Assembly: GCA_017461235.1 (NCBI GenBank)
Contig: JAFTYU010000026.1
Location: 1-32,194 of the forward strand
DNA from: Clostridia bacterium
GTDB taxonomy: Bacteria; Bacillota; Clostridia; Oscillospirales; Acutalibacteraceae
DNA length: 32,194 nucleotides
Direction: 5' to 3'
Notes under the pieces: generated by a model
Database searches by the model: none
What the model was told of the DNA's origin: nothing
Seen by the model: only the letters and a program-made list of their open reading frames with translations
Shown here: positions 6,317 through 15,289 of the stretch, one piece after another
Numbering within the stretch: position 1 is the stretch's first letter
How the letters are laid out: each line of letters begins with the position of its first letter
Made by a program: the position numbers and the translations under genes

Positions 6317-8713
6317 TTAGTCGATATCAAATATATCAAGCTGTTCCTGAGTGCTCTGGGCAAACGAAGCTATTGTGCCATCGGGAGATGAATAACCGAA
6401 AATCACATCACCGATATAAGTTGCACGATCAAATCCGCCTTCTAATTTTTGTTCTGTAGTGGTCACTGTATAATTTTCTGATTCATACAAAGATTTTTCC
6501 TTTTCGTTCACTGTAACCGCAAGTATGCCTGCCACATTTTTATAAGAATAGGAATCATTCGTCTGATACCAGATTTCAGTTCTTTTAAAATACGGGATAT
6601 ACATAGTATTTGTAACATCATCCCAGCAAAGTGCCTTGTGTGTGATATATGCCTGTGATGTAACATAAGTATATGCTTTACCCTTATTCACCCCCGGAAC
6701 GATAACCTTATAACTCTCTATGGGGTTTGTAGGGTCAGAAACATCGAAAAGCGAAACCTTCATACCGTTATTCTGCCCGTTTTCGTCACCGTCAACACCA
6801 ACACCCAAAACAAGATTTTCACCTACCGGATGAAGGTATGTTGAGAAGCCGGGAATCTTAAGTTCGCCCTTAATCTCGGGCTTTTCGGGATTTGATAGGT
6901 CGATTACGAAAAGCGGGTCCGTCTGCTCAAAGGTTACCACGTAACCCGTATCACCCGTAAAGCGTACGGATTTGATAGTTTCACCGGGTGCTATACCTTC
7001 AATTTTACCTGCTACATTTAAATCCGAGTCAAGGACATACACCTTATTTGAAATATTTTCACCCCAACTACCGGTAGAGGTAGCAATACGAAGATAACCC
7101 TTGTGCTCATCAATGCTGAACTGGTTAAGAGTGTAACCTTCAACCTCACCGCAACCAAGATAACTGATATTATAATTCCTGATATCGAATTTATAAATCT
7201 TTGTTGTGTATGTTGTTACACCGAAGACCTCACCGACAATACCTTCATTTTTGTACCTTGTACTTACTGCATAAAGATTTTCCGTTGTGCAGTAAACATC
7301 TTTACCTGCACCTAAAACCGCCTGATTCTGAACACTATCTTCATCATTAATGTCAATAGTAGTTGCAAAAAGGTAGCTCGTGTCGGTTATTTCATCCATT
7401 ACGCACACATCACCAACTGAAATTCTTTTCATTTCAGCGTTACCGCAAGCGAAAGTAGGAATACAATCACTTACTACATCTTCCTTGTCACCCGTAATAT
7501 CAACGTAATAACTTGAAAGAACAACAAACTGATTACCTATAAGGCGGGATGAAATATAGTCGCCGTCCTGATAAAAACGCCATTTTTCAACAGGGGCATT
7601 CTTCTTTGAAATGTCAAAGCATACCGCCATTGTCAGGTCTGTATCGTATTCGCCAAAGTAATATGAGTCATAATACCTGTAATGGTTTTCAGATTCTTCG
7701 TCAAATTTATTACAATTCGCAATTATTATAAGGTCTTTGTCTTTTACATACATTTCGGCAATTTCCATATAATAAATATCTTCATTCTCAGGCTTTGACA
7801 CATTAATTGAAGCGACTTTTTTCATTTTTCCGTTGATATCGGGTTCAACAACTGCAATCGCACAATCATAAGGAAGAATGGGTTTACCCTTGCTGTTTTT
7901 TTCTAAAACAACCTTTTCGGTATGCTCTGTAACAACTTCTTCCTGTGGGTTGTAGCCGGGTGTGCTCTGAACGTCATCACTTGCGGTAGTTTTTTCCAAA
8001 TCATCGTCTGTTTCGTCGTTCATATTTTCCCAGAAAGCCTGCCAATCCGCATTTGCGGGTTCAACAACATACAGATATTTTCCGTCGTTTTTTATAATAT
8101 CCGCTTCGCTTACGCCCTCAACCTGCTCGTTGGTTTTGCCGAACTCTTTATTTGTATAAGTGCTCTGAAGCACCACCGAATTAGTGCCTGCCATAGGTGC
8201 TGATGAATCCGTTGCCGCACCACCTACTAAAGCGTCCTCCACAATTATTTGCGACTCTGCTTTGTATCCGAATATTCCGTCTGTAAAAAAATTAAAAACA
8301 CCGTCTGCCCCAAGCTTTACCGCATACTTCTGATACTTGTCGGAATAATCCGAAAACATATTTTCTATCTCGGTGTAATCTTCTGTTGATGCTTCAGGAG
8401 TTGCTGGTACAACAGGTTTAAGCGGCTCCTTCTGCCATGGTTTTATAATCATCACGGACGTTAAGGCTATTACAAATGCCGCTGCAGTTGCAACAGAACT
8501 GATTATATATCTTCTTATTCTGCGTTTTTTGCCCTTATTTGAAGCAGGTTTTTGCTCCCGGGGGTTATCCTGCCTGATAAATTCAAGTTTGTCAGCTATG
8601 TTCTGAGATTTTAAGCCTTCAGGTAAACCAAAATTTTCGTTTTCTTTTAGTTTTTCGTTTATTTTTTTACATTCTTCTTGTAAAAGGTCATCGTTAAAAT
8701 TATCTTTATTCAT
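6317..8713 (-). CDS. Membrane-anchored beta-propeller protein, likely partner of the adjacent ECF sigma factor
   Basis: A 798-residue protein: an acidic/basic cytoplasmic tail (residues 1-68), one transmembrane helix (69-90, YIISSVATAAAFVIALTSVMII) and a large extracytoplasmic region. The latter matches proteins with a C-terminal beta-propeller domain (PF09826/COG4880): TNKEFGKTNEQVEGVSEADIIKNDGKYLYVV opens the domain (residue numbers about 185-215), and SNPEKPEIKGELKIPGFSTYLHP is typical. A strong ribosome binding site (AAAGGAG) precedes ATG 8713, 13 bases after the sigma gene. Inference: the cytoplasmic tail is an anti-sigma segment and the propeller senses an envelope signal. No classical zinc anti-sigma motif is visible, so this role is unproven. 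Confidence 0.8.
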   Translation of the reverse strand: MNKDNFNDDLLQEECKKINEKLKENENFGLPEGLKSQNIADKLEFIRQDNPREQKPASNKGKKRRIRRYIISSVATAAAFVIALTSVMIIKPWQKEPLKPVVPATPEASTEDYTEIENMFSDYSDKYQKYAVKLGADGVFNFFTDGIFGYKAESQIIVEDALVGGAATDSSAPMAGTNSVVLQSTYTNKEFGKTNEQVEGVSEADIIKNDGKYLYVVEPANADWQAFWENMNDETDDDLEKTTASDDVQSTPGYNPQEEVVTEHTEKVVLEKNSKGKPILPYDCAIAVVEPDINGKMKKVASINVSKPENEDIYYMEIAEMYVKDKDLIIIANCNKFDEESENHYRYYDSYYFGEYDTDLTMAVCFDISKKNAPVEKWRFYQDGDYISSRLIGNQFVVLSSYYVDITGDKEDVVSDCIPTFACGNAEMKRISVGDVCVMDEITDTSYLFATTIDINDEDSVQNQAVLGAGKDVYCTTENLYAVSTRYKNEGIVGEVFGVTTYTTKIYKFDIRNYNISYLGCGEVEGYTLNQFSIDEHKGYLRIATSTGSWGENISNKVYVLDSDLNVAGKIEGIAPGETIKSVRFTGDTGYVVTFEQTDPLFVIDLSNPEKPEIKGELKIPGFSTYLHPVGENLVLGVGVDGDENGQNNGMKVSLFDVSDPTNPIESYKVIVPGVNKGKAYTYVTSQAYITHKALCWDDVTNTMYIPYFKRTEIWYQTNDSYSYKNVAGILAVTVNEKEKSLYESENYTVTTTEQKLEGGFDRATYIGDVIFGYSSPDGTIASFAQSTQEQLDIFDID

Positions 8714-8726
8714 ATTGACACTCCTT

Positions 8727-9242
8727 TCAGGAAAGAATTTCTCTGAGTTTTTCTAAGGCACGTTTTTGACGTGAACGTACCGTTGCAGGGGGCATTCCGT
8801 AAATATCCCCTATTTCATCACTTTTGAATCCGCCTATTACAGACAATAAAATTATCTGTCCGTCGGGCGGTGTCAGAGAACTCAGAGCTTCTTTAAGTTC
8901 CGCACTGTCGAATGAAAAATCGTCACCCTCAAGCATAAACTGATATTCCTCAACGGGTAATATGTCGGGGGCTTTATTTTTCTTCATAAGGTCGGTTTTA
9001 CATCTGTTGGAGAGTATTTTAAAAATCCATGATTTAAAAAGAGAGGCATCCTTTAAACTATGTATATTACGCCAGGCGGAAAAAACCGTCTCCTGTACCG
9101 CATCTTCCGCATCCTGACAGTTACCCATCATATACACGGCAAATCGGAACATATCCGTAGCGTAAAGTGAATACAATTGTGAAAAAGCCTTGGTGTCACC
9201 TTGTTTTGAACGTTCAACGAGAAAGGCATTATCAATTTCCAT
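8727..9242 (-). CDS. ECF-type RNA polymerase sigma factor
   Basis: A 171-residue protein with only regions 2 and 4 of sigma-70. Region 2 (about residues 20-85) contains LYATDMFRFAVYMMGNCQDAEDAVQETVFSAW; region 4 (about 115-168) contains LTPPDGQIILLSVIGGFKSDEIGDIYGMPPATVRSRQKRAL, a clear helix-turn-helix for the -35 element. AAAGGA precedes ATG 9242. It heads an operon with the membrane beta-propeller protein and diverges from secA. ECF operons usually control themselves, and a possible ECF-type promoter lies upstream. The group and the inducing signal cannot be assigned by eye. Confidence 0.9.
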   Translation of the reverse strand: MEIDNAFLVERSKQGDTKAFSQLYSLYATDMFRFAVYMMGNCQDAEDAVQETVFSAWRNIHSLKDASLFKSWIFKILSNRCKTDLMKKNKAPDILPVEEYQFMLEGDDFSFDSAELKEALSSLTPPDGQIILLSVIGGFKSDEIGDIYGMPPATVRSRQKRALEKLREILS

Positions 9243-9271
9243 TTCATCACATCCTTTGGATTTACTCTCCG

Positions 9272-9305
9272 CTTATAAGAGTGTCAGAATCTTCATTTTG
9301 TTGCA
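9272..9305 (-). promoter_or_regulatory. Possible autoregulated ECF promoter
   Basis: On the minus strand TGCAAC (-35-like, starting at 9305 and resembling the AAC core of ECF sites) is followed after about 16 bases by CACTCTTATA. No sigma-A consensus fits better here. The assignment is by analogy with self-controlled ECF operons. Confidence 0.35.
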
Positions 9306-9393
9306 AAAAAATTAATTTTTTCATTTTTATGGTAACAACTTTATGGTGAAATGTAAACAAAAAATTAATTATAATCTAAAATATATAATTTGT

Positions 9394-9422
9394 TTGCATT
9401 GATAAATCAGGTATGATATAAT
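9394..9422 (+). promoter_or_regulatory. Sigma-A promoter of secA
   Basis: TTGCAT (9394-9399), 17 bases and TATAAT (9417-9422) lie 40 bases before the ATG at 9463. Confidence 0.85.
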
Positions 9423-9462
9423 GTAATTTGTATATGTATACCACTATGAAAGGACGATATAA

Positions 9463-12192
9463 ATGTCTTTACTCAAAAGACTTTTCGGAGATTATTCTAC
9501 CAAAGAGATTAAACGTATTAACGGAACAAAGGACAAAGTTCTTGCTCTTGAAGAAGAGTTCTCCAAGCTTTCCGACGAACAGTTACAGGCAAAAACACCT
9601 GAATTCAAAGCCCGTCTTGAAAAAGGTGAAACCCTTGACGATATTTTGCCCGAAGCTTTTGCCGCTTGCCGTGAGGCAGCGTGGCGTGTTCTCGGTATGA
9701 AGCACTATCCGGTACAGATTTTGGGCGGTATTATACTTCATCAGGGAAGAATTGCGGAAATGAAAACAGGTGAAGGTAAAACACTTGTTGCCACTCTCCC
9801 CGCCTACCTTAACGCACTTTCAGGTAAAGGCGTTCACATTGTTACAGTCAACGATTACCTTGCAAAGCGTGACTCCGAATGGATGGGTAAAATTTATCGC
9901 TTTATGGGTCTTTCCGTAGGTCTTATTATACACGAAAAGACTAACGCAGAAAGAAAAGATGCCTACTCCGCCGACATCACCTTCGGTACCAATAACGAAA
10001 TGGGCTTTGACTATCTTCGTGACAATATGGTTATGTATGCCGCACAGCGCGTTCAACGCGGTCACGCTTTCGCTATTGTTGACGAGGTTGACTCTATCCT
10101 TATTGACGAAGCCAGAACGCCCCTTATAATTTCCGGTATCGGTGATGCCTCAACCGACTTATACAGAATGACAAACGACTTTGTCAGACGTCTCAAAATG
10201 GTTAAGGTTAAAGAACTTGATTCTAAAGTTGATGCTGAAGAAATCGTTGCACAGGAAGGCGGAGACTATCTTGTTGACGAAAAGGCAAAAACTGCAACCC
10301 TTACAAAAACAGGTATTGCTAAAGCCGAAGCGGCATTCAATATCGAAAACCTTATGGATGCAGAGAACCTTACCCTGCAACATCATATAAACCAGGCTCT
10401 TAAGGCTTACGGCACTATGCACCGCGATGTTGACTACGTTGTAAAAGACGGTCAGGTGCTTATTGTTGACGAATTCACCGGCCGTATTATGATGGGCAGA
10501 CGTTACAGCGAAGGACTTCATCAGGCTATTGAAGCTAAAGAAGGCGTTAAGGTCGAGCACGAAAGCAAAACCCTTGCAACAATCACTTTCCAGAACTACT
10601 TCCGTCTTTACAAGAAACTTTCAGGTATGACAGGTACGGCTATGACAGAGAGTTCGGAATTTCAGGAGATTTACTCTCTCGACGTTGTCGAGATTCCTAC
10701 AAACAAGCCCCTTGCACGCCGTGACAATGACGACGTTCTTTACAAAACGGAAGAAGCAAAGTTTAACGCCATTGTTGAAACAATCGTTGAATGTCACGAA
10801 AAAGGTCAACCGGTTCTTGTAGGTACAGTAAACATTGAGAAGAGTGAAAAGCTCTCAAAATTCCTTAAAAAACGCGGTATTAAGCACGAAGTTCTCAACG
10901 CAAAATTCCACGAAAAAGAAGCAGAAATCGTTGCACAGGCAGGTAAATACGGTGCAGTTACAATTGCTACGAATATGGCAGGTCGTGGTACTGATATTAT
11001 TCTCGGCGGTAACCCCGAATTTATGGCTAAAAACCAGATGAAAAAAATGGACTTCGACGACGAGCTCATAGCAGAAGCAACAGGCTTTGCGGAAACTGAC
11101 AATGAGGACATTCTTAATGCACGTAAAACCTTCCGTGAGCTTGAAGCCGAATACAAAAAACAAACAAGTGCCGAGGCTGAAAAAGTACGTGCCGCAGGCG
11201 GTTTATACATCATCGGCACAGAGCGTCACGAATCAAGACGAATTGATAACCAGCTCCGCGGACGTTCAGGTCGTCAGGGTGACCCCGGTGAAAGCCGCTT
11301 CTACCTTTCCGCAGAAGATGACCTTTTAAGACTTTTCGCAGGTGACCGTTTCTACAACACACTGAACGCATTCAAGAGCATCGGTGATATGCCCGTTGAA
11401 GCCAAGCTCTTCACTTCAACAATTGAAAATGCACAGAAAAAGGTTGAAGGCAATAACTTTGCTATACGCCGTAATGTTCTTAAGTATGACGACGTTATGA
11501 ACAAACAGCGTGAAGTTATTTACGGTCAGCGTAATCAGGTTCTTGACGGTGAAGATATCAGCTCCCTTATACAGAAGATGATCGTTGATACAATATCCGA
11601 ATCTGTTGACTTCTACTGCCCTGCCCACGTAAAAAAAGACGAATGGAATATGGCAGGACTTGTTACAAAATACGCCTGGCTCGCTGATGAAAACGACATT
11701 CAGAAGCTTGACAAGACAGAAGATATTGCAGAGCTTCTGCTCAATAAAGCACAGGCTATTTATGATGAAAGAAAAGAAGAATACGGTGAAGAAGCTATCA
11801 AAGAAATTGAGCGCGTAGGTCTTCTTCGCAATGTTGATATGCGTTGGATGGACCACATTGATGCCATGGATCAGCTCAAACGCAGTATGGGTCTTATGGG
11901 CTACGGTCAGAAGGATCCCGTTATTGTTTTCCGTGATCAGAGCCTTGATATGTTTGAAGAAATGACTGACGGTATCCGTGAAGGTACTGTTGACTTTGTG
12001 CTTAAAGCACGTATCAGAAAAGAAGAACCCGTTGAAAGAAAACAAACGGTAAAAATCACTTCAACATCAGGTTCCGATGACGGTACAGTAAAAAAAGAGC
12101 CTAAAAAGGCAGATAAAAAACCCGGCAGAAATGACCCTTGTCCCTGCGGCAGCGGTAAAAAATACAAAAAGTGCTGTGGTATGAATTCATAA
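9463..12192 (+). CDS. secA: Preprotein translocase ATPase SecA
   Basis: A 909-residue SecA, full length for the family. It drives secretory proteins through SecYEG by ATP hydrolysis on the cytoplasmic membrane face. Walker A is TGEGKT (residues 102-107) and the DEAD-type Walker B is DEVD (207-210), followed by [32 protein letters not shown] leads into the preprotein-binding and second nucleotide-binding regions ([22 protein letters not shown]). The C-terminus has the zinc-binding SEC-C motif CPC-x8-CC (Cys893, 895, 904, 905). AAAGGA lies eight bases before ATG 9463. It is monocistronic here, with its own promoter and terminator; no prfB follows. Confidence 0.98.
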   Translation: MSLLKRLFGDYSTKEIKRINGTKDKVLALEEEFSKLSDEQLQAKTPEFKARLEKGETLDDILPEAFAACREAAWRVLGMKHYPVQILGGIILHQGRIAEMKTGEGKTLVATLPAYLNALSGKGVHIVTVNDYLAKRDSEWMGKIYRFMGLSVGLIIHEKTNAERKDAYSADITFGTNNEMGFDYLRDNMVMYAAQRVQRGHAFAIVDEVDSILIDEARTPLIISGIGDASTDLYRMTNDFVRRLKMVKVKELDSKVDAEEIVAQEGGDYLVDEKAKTATLTKTGIAKAEAAFNIENLMDAENLTLQHHINQALKAYGTMHRDVDYVVKDGQVLIVDEFTGRIMMGRRYSEGLHQAIEAKEGVKVEHESKTLATITFQNYFRLYKKLSGMTGTAMTESSEFQEIYSLDVVEIPTNKPLARRDNDDVLYKTEEAKFNAIVETIVECHEKGQPVLVGTVNIEKSEKLSKFLKKRGIKHEVLNAKFHEKEAEIVAQAGKYGAVTIATNMAGRGTDIILGGNPEFMAKNQMKKMDFDDELIAEATGFAETDNEDILNARKTFRELEAEYKKQTSAEAEKVRAAGGLYIIGTERHESRRIDNQLRGRSGRQGDPGESRFYLSAEDDLLRLFAGDRFYNTLNAFKSIGDMPVEAKLFTSTIENAQKKVEGNNFAIRRNVLKYDDVMNKQREVIYGQRNQVLDGEDISSLIQKMIVDTISESVDFYCPAHVKKDEWNMAGLVTKYAWLADENDIQKLDKTEDIAELLLNKAQAIYDERKEEYGEEAIKEIERVGLLRNVDMRWMDHIDAMDQLKRSMGLMGYGQKDPVIVFRDQSLDMFEEMTDGIREGTVDFVLKARIRKEEPVERKQTVKITSTSGSDDGTVKKEPKKADKKPGRNDPCPCGSGKKYKKCCGMNS

Positions 12193-12194
12193 AA

Positions 12195-12232
12195 AAAATC
12201 CGTAAGGCAATGTAAATTACCTTACGGATTTT
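12195..12232. terminator. Bidirectional terminator after secA
   Basis: A 13-bp perfect stem, AAAATCCGTAAGG with CCTTACGGATTTT (12195-12207 with 12220-12232), lies between convergent stops at 12192 and 12240. The A-rich left flank gives a T-run on the minus strand. Confidence 0.85.
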
Positions 12233-12239
12233 CAATTTG

Positions 12240-12878
12240 TTATTTACTTCTTCTTTTTACAAATATAATAACAAATACCAGAATCAATAATACTATTCCT
12301 GCATAAAACGCTGCGGTTGTTAATTTATCAAGTTTACTTTCAACCTTTTTTTCATTAACAACAATAGTATCAAACGTCTTATCAAAATCATTTATTTCTT
12401 CTATATCATCAACTGTATATGTGAAGCTTATTTTATTCTCCACACCGGAAAAACCGTAAATTTTACGGTAGCTTACCGTTGCTTCACCTTCTACGGTGTA
12501 TTTGGTTTCAAGTGTTATAACAAGGGCATAATGTCCGTTGACGTGCTTGATTTTTTCTACGGAAATGATTTTTATTGAACCATCAACACCAACATCTTCA
12601 AGCACCGCCTTGGTTTCGCTTTCCATTGTTTTTATATATTCTTCTATATCCTTGTCGCTCATATCCGCAACACAAAACTGTTCTTCTGTATTATCTTCAA
12701 ATGTTACGGAAAATGCAGAATTATCGTCTGCTCTGAATTGATTTTCTCCCACTTGATTGAAGTTCTCGGGCAAATCAATTGTATAGCGTGAATCCGCATC
12801 ATAAAGACCCGCACTCACAAAAACAGTAACTTGTAAAACCAATACCAGACTAAAAAACAAAACTAAAAACTTTTTCAT
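12240..12878 (-). CDS. Secreted, C-terminally membrane-anchored protein of unknown function
   Basis: I do not recognise a named family. The 212-residue protein has a signal peptide (residues 1-23, MKKFLVLFFSLVLVLQVTVFVSA) and an extracytoplasmic domain rich in beta strands, including RYTIDLPENFNQVGENQF and SYRKIYGFSGVENKISFTYTVD. One transmembrane helix (about 186-206) precedes a basic cytoplasmic tail KRRSK. The central domain resembles short lipoprotein-like domains that begin with a 'Y.I.LP..F' strand, but this is only a pattern. A weak GAAGTG site precedes ATG 12878. It follows the terminator of the Asp/Tyr-rich gene, so it may need its own promoter, which I could not find. Confidence 0.75.
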   Translation of the reverse strand: MKKFLVLFFSLVLVLQVTVFVSAGLYDADSRYTIDLPENFNQVGENQFRADDNSAFSVTFEDNTEEQFCVADMSDKDIEEYIKTMESETKAVLEDVGVDGSIKIISVEKIKHVNGHYALVITLETKYTVEGEATVSYRKIYGFSGVENKISFTYTVDDIEEINDFDKTFDTIVVNEKKVESKLDKLTTAAFYAGIVLLILVFVIIFVKRRSK

Positions 12879-12888
12879 AGCATCACTT

Positions 12889-12924
12889 CAAAAAACTGCA
12901 CCAAAAGTAAAACTTAAGGTGCAG
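12889..12924 (-). terminator. Terminator after the Asp/Tyr-rich protein gene
   Basis: On the minus strand the stem CTGCACC/GGTGCAG (12924-12918 with 12902-12896) is followed by TTTTTT. It separates this gene from the next one downstream. Confidence 0.75.
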
Positions 12925-12938
12925 CTTTTAACCTTTTG

Positions 12939-13562
12939 TTATTTGTTTTCATCAAAGACATCAGGATTAACGTCTTCAGGATAGTAAGGGGCTTCAACAG
13001 GGTTTACGGGTTGAAAATCCACAGGTTGAGGGTTTACAGGCTCGTTATTCAACGGCTGAGAATTCACAGCTTGGGGATTCACCGGTTGATAATTTGTAAC
13101 ATCAACAGGCTGTGCAAAACCGTTTCCTGCGTTCGTTCTCTCCGCTGCTTCCTGTGCAGCCTTTTCTGCAGCCTCGGCTTTTTTCTTGTTGGATTTTTTA
13201 ACACATACGACAATGATTACCACAATAGCCGCTGTCATTATGAGACCAAAGCCGCCGCAACAAAAAAAGCCTAATATAACCGCAATGACCATTCCTTCTT
13301 CATTGAAAGCAGAATCTTCATAGTAATAATCTTCACCATAACTATCATAATCATCATAGTCATAATAATCTGAATCGTAGTCATAGTCATCGTAGTCATA
13401 ATCATCGTAATCATAGTCATCGTAGTCATAATCATCGTAATATTCATCGTAATCATAACTATCATCTGAATATCCGTATGCCGTAATATTTGCCGCACCA
13501 ACGCCGATTACAAGACTTGAAGCCATAATCAATGCAAGTACAACCGCCGTAATCTTTTTCAT
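12939..13562 (-). CDS. Asp/Tyr-rich single-pass membrane protein
   Basis: A 207-residue protein of unknown function with four low-complexity zones. A signal-like segment (1-24, ending VGAA) precedes an extracytoplasmic stretch made almost only of Asp and Tyr (about 32-82). A Gly/Cys-containing transmembrane helix (91-121) and a Lys/Ala-rich charged helix (122-142) follow. The tail (151-189) has repeats of the type QPVNPQ. ATG 13562 is chosen because GGGGTG lies five bases upstream; an earlier GTG/ATG at 13577 would overlap the upstream stop. It sits 15 bases after the CNNM/HlyC-type gene and probably shares its transcript. The acidic Tyr-rich face suggests cation binding, which is inference only. 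Confidence 0.8.
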   Translation of the reverse strand: MKKITAVVLALIMASSLVIGVGAANITAYGYSDDSYDYDEYYDDYDYDDYDYDDYDYDDYDYDSDYYDYDDYDSYGEDYYYEDSAFNEEGMVIAVILGFFCCGGFGLIMTAAIVVIIVVCVKKSNKKKAEAAEKAAQEAAERTNAGNGFAQPVDVTNYQPVNPQAVNSQPLNNEPVNPQPVDFQPVNPVEAPYYPEDVNPDVFDENK

Positions 13563-13577
13563 AAAAACACCCCTCAA

Positions 13578-14780
13578 TTATTTGTCGTCATCTTCATCTT
13601 CCGACTCTTTTTCGGGCTCAGGAAAGATTTCAACCTTGATTTTTTCAATTCGTCTGTCTTCAACACTGAGAACCGTAAATTTAACATTTTCAAAGACGAC
13701 TTCGTTCATTTCCCCATCCTTGGGAATACACTGGAGCTCATCCATTATATATCCTGCAAGAGTTTCATAATCACCCTCGGGAAGTTCTTTGCCGATGAGT
13801 TCATCTATTTCTTCGATATCAATAGTACCGTCAACGGTAAATGTATTATCATCGATTTTTGAAATTTCTTCATCCTCGTGGTCATATTCGTCCTGAATAT
13901 TACCCATAACCGCCTCGACTATATCTTCCAGAGTAACGATACCTGCTGTTCCACCGTATTCATCAACAACCACAGCCATCTGCAAACGGCTTGCGCGCAT
14001 TTCTTTAAAAAGCTCGCCACAGGCTTTGGTTTCGGGTATAAAGTAAGGCTCACGCATAATCTCGCGCAAAAGCTTTTTTGCAGGCATTTGTTTACCGATA
14101 TATTTGAGAAGGTCTTTAACGTAAACTATACCCACAATATTATCTATATCTTCCTCGTACAGGGGAATTCTTGATCTGCCGTTTTCAATAGCAAGCTGAA
14201 TAAAGTCATCTACAGTTGTATCGTTAACATCCGCCGCAACCACGTCTGTACGGTGAGTCATAACGTCACCTGCATCGATGTCATCAAACTCAAAGATGTT
14301 GTTGATCATTTCCTTCTGATCGTCTTCTATAACACCTTTTTCGCCGCCTACGTCAACCATCATACGAATTTCTTCTTCGGTAACGCTTTCTTCGTTGGCA
14401 TTGGGGTCGAAGCCCAGAATTCTAACAACCGTATTTGTTGAGAAGGATAAAAATCTCACAAAAGGACTTGTTATTTTTGAAATAAACAACAGGGGTTTTG
14501 CAACCATAAACGCAACTTTTTCGGGAACCTGCATACCTATACGTTTAGGTACAAGTTCACCTAATACAAGTGAGAAGTATGACATAATAAGGGTTATAAG
14601 CACAACCGCAACAGGTGAAATGATGCTTTCAGGAACATCAAATCTTGATGTAACGGCATCTGTCAGCATTTCGGCAAATGATGTTGCCGCTGATGCAGAT
14701 GTCAAAAATCCTGCAAGAGTGATGCCTATCTGAATAGTGGATAAAAATCTGGTAGGATTATCAGTAAGCTTTAAAACCAA
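13578..14780 (-). CDS. CNNM/HlyC-CorC transporter, main part (downstream of a frameshift)
   Basis: About 400 residues covering most of a CorC/HlyC-type protein. The DUF21 membrane domain (VLKLTDNPTRFLSTIQIGITLAGF, LITLIMSYFSLVLGELVPKRIG) is followed by paired CBS domains (MTHRTDVVAADVNDTTVDDF, and the segment containing MAVVVDEYGGTAGIVTLEDI) and a C-terminal CorC_HlyC domain ending in an acidic tail. The family is linked to Mg2+ or Co2+ transport and resistance. This frame has no convincing start of its own (only a TTG at 14780, no ribosome binding site). The N-terminus is in another frame at 14771-14992. Restoring one A to the A-run at 14787-14791 (T-run on +) gives a continuous 471-residue protein. 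Confidence 0.85.
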   Translation of the reverse strand: MVLKLTDNPTRFLSTIQIGITLAGFLTSASAATSFAEMLTDAVTSRFDVPESIISPVAVVLITLIMSYFSLVLGELVPKRIGMQVPEKVAFMVAKPLLFISKITSPFVRFLSFSTNTVVRILGFDPNANEESVTEEEIRMMVDVGGEKGVIEDDQKEMINNIFEFDDIDAGDVMTHRTDVVAADVNDTTVDDFIQLAIENGRSRIPLYEEDIDNIVGIVYVKDLLKYIGKQMPAKKLLREIMREPYFIPETKACGELFKEMRASRLQMAVVVDEYGGTAGIVTLEDIVEAVMGNIQDEYDHEDEEISKIDDNTFTVDGTIDIEEIDELIGKELPEGDYETLAGYIMDELQCIPKDGEMNEVVFENVKFTVLSVEDRRIEKIKVEIFPEPEKESEDEDDDK

Positions 14781-14992
14781 ACGGGCTTTTTGTTTCCGTC
14801 CTCCGCCATTTTTTCTATCTTTGCATCGTTAAGTGAAATCACCGCAATCTCCGCCATAGCAAAATAGGCATTCACAAGTATAAGCACGAGCAGTAAAAGC
14901 ACTTTAAAAATCACACTGCCTACACCTGATTGAGTTTCGGTTAAGTTCTGCATTGCTTGGGCCAAAATAAAATTAGGTCCGGGGTCATCCAT
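14771..14992 (-). CDS. CNNM/HlyC-CorC transporter, N-terminal fragment (frameshifted)
   Basis: This holds the first transmembrane helix of DUF21 (VIFKVLLLLVLILVNAYFAMAE) and the conserved AEIAVISLNDAKIEKMAEDGNKK, then runs out of frame into PVWF and a stop. Reading on in the -1 frame from the A-run gives NKKARLVLKLTDNP, the expected family sequence, so one gene is split. ATG 14992 is preferred to 15037; AAAGGAG lies 11 bases upstream. The sequence at the junction is C-AAA-AAG, so sequencing error, a real one-base deletion and programmed -1 frameshifting are all possible. Confidence 0.8.
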   Translation of the reverse strand: MDDPGPNFILAQAMQNLTETQSGVGSVIFKVLLLLVLILVNAYFAMAEIAVISLNDAKIEKMAEDGNKKPVWF

Positions 14993-15055
14993 AGTCGGAT
15001 TTACTCCTTTCAAAAATAAAAATACAATACGGCACATTACACCATATCATTTTTA

Positions 15056-15085
15056 ATTATACATACTTTTCATATATTTTGTCAA
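15056..15085 (-). promoter_or_regulatory. Sigma-A promoter of the CNNM/HlyC-type gene
   Basis: On the minus strand TTGACA (15085-15080), an 18-base spacer and TATAAT (15061-15056) lie 63 bases before the ATG at 14992. Both hexamers are perfect. Confidence 0.85.
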
Positions 15086-15196
15086 TACAATTATATGAAA
15101 GATGTTTCGGGGTTAAATTTTTAACAAAACGTCGCATTAATTGGCTAAATAACCATAAAATAAACTTAAAATTGTGAAATTTTTATCTTTTAACAG

Positions 15197-15225
15197 TTTA
15201 CAAGCGAGAAAAATAGTGTTAATAT
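15197..15225 (+). promoter_or_regulatory. Sigma-A promoter of nifJ
   Basis: TTTACA (15197-15202), 17 bases and TAATAT (15220-15225) give an untranslated leader of roughly 55-60 bases. The 15086-15196 stretch shows nothing further. Confidence 0.65.
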
Positions 15226-15289
15226 AATCAGTGGTGTTTTTATAATACTTATAAATTAATTTACTATATTATTCACAGGAGGAAAAACT

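Noticed and set aside
11416-12045. Minus-strand frame of 209 codons opposite secA
   Set aside because: SecA is unambiguous here; the antisense peptide is Phe/His/Asn-rich mirror sequence without a start signal.
14771-14800. Programmed -1 frameshifting as the main explanation for the split transporter
   Set aside because: No clear stimulatory hairpin or internal Shine-Dalgarno was seen, and I recall no other CNNM/HlyC-type gene using it; a missing base in an A-run is simpler. Kept as an alternative in the finding.
15086-15196. Possible riboswitch in the nifJ upstream region
   Set aside because: The stretch is AT-rich, lies before the promoter rather than in the leader, and shows no conserved aptamer-like paired elements.
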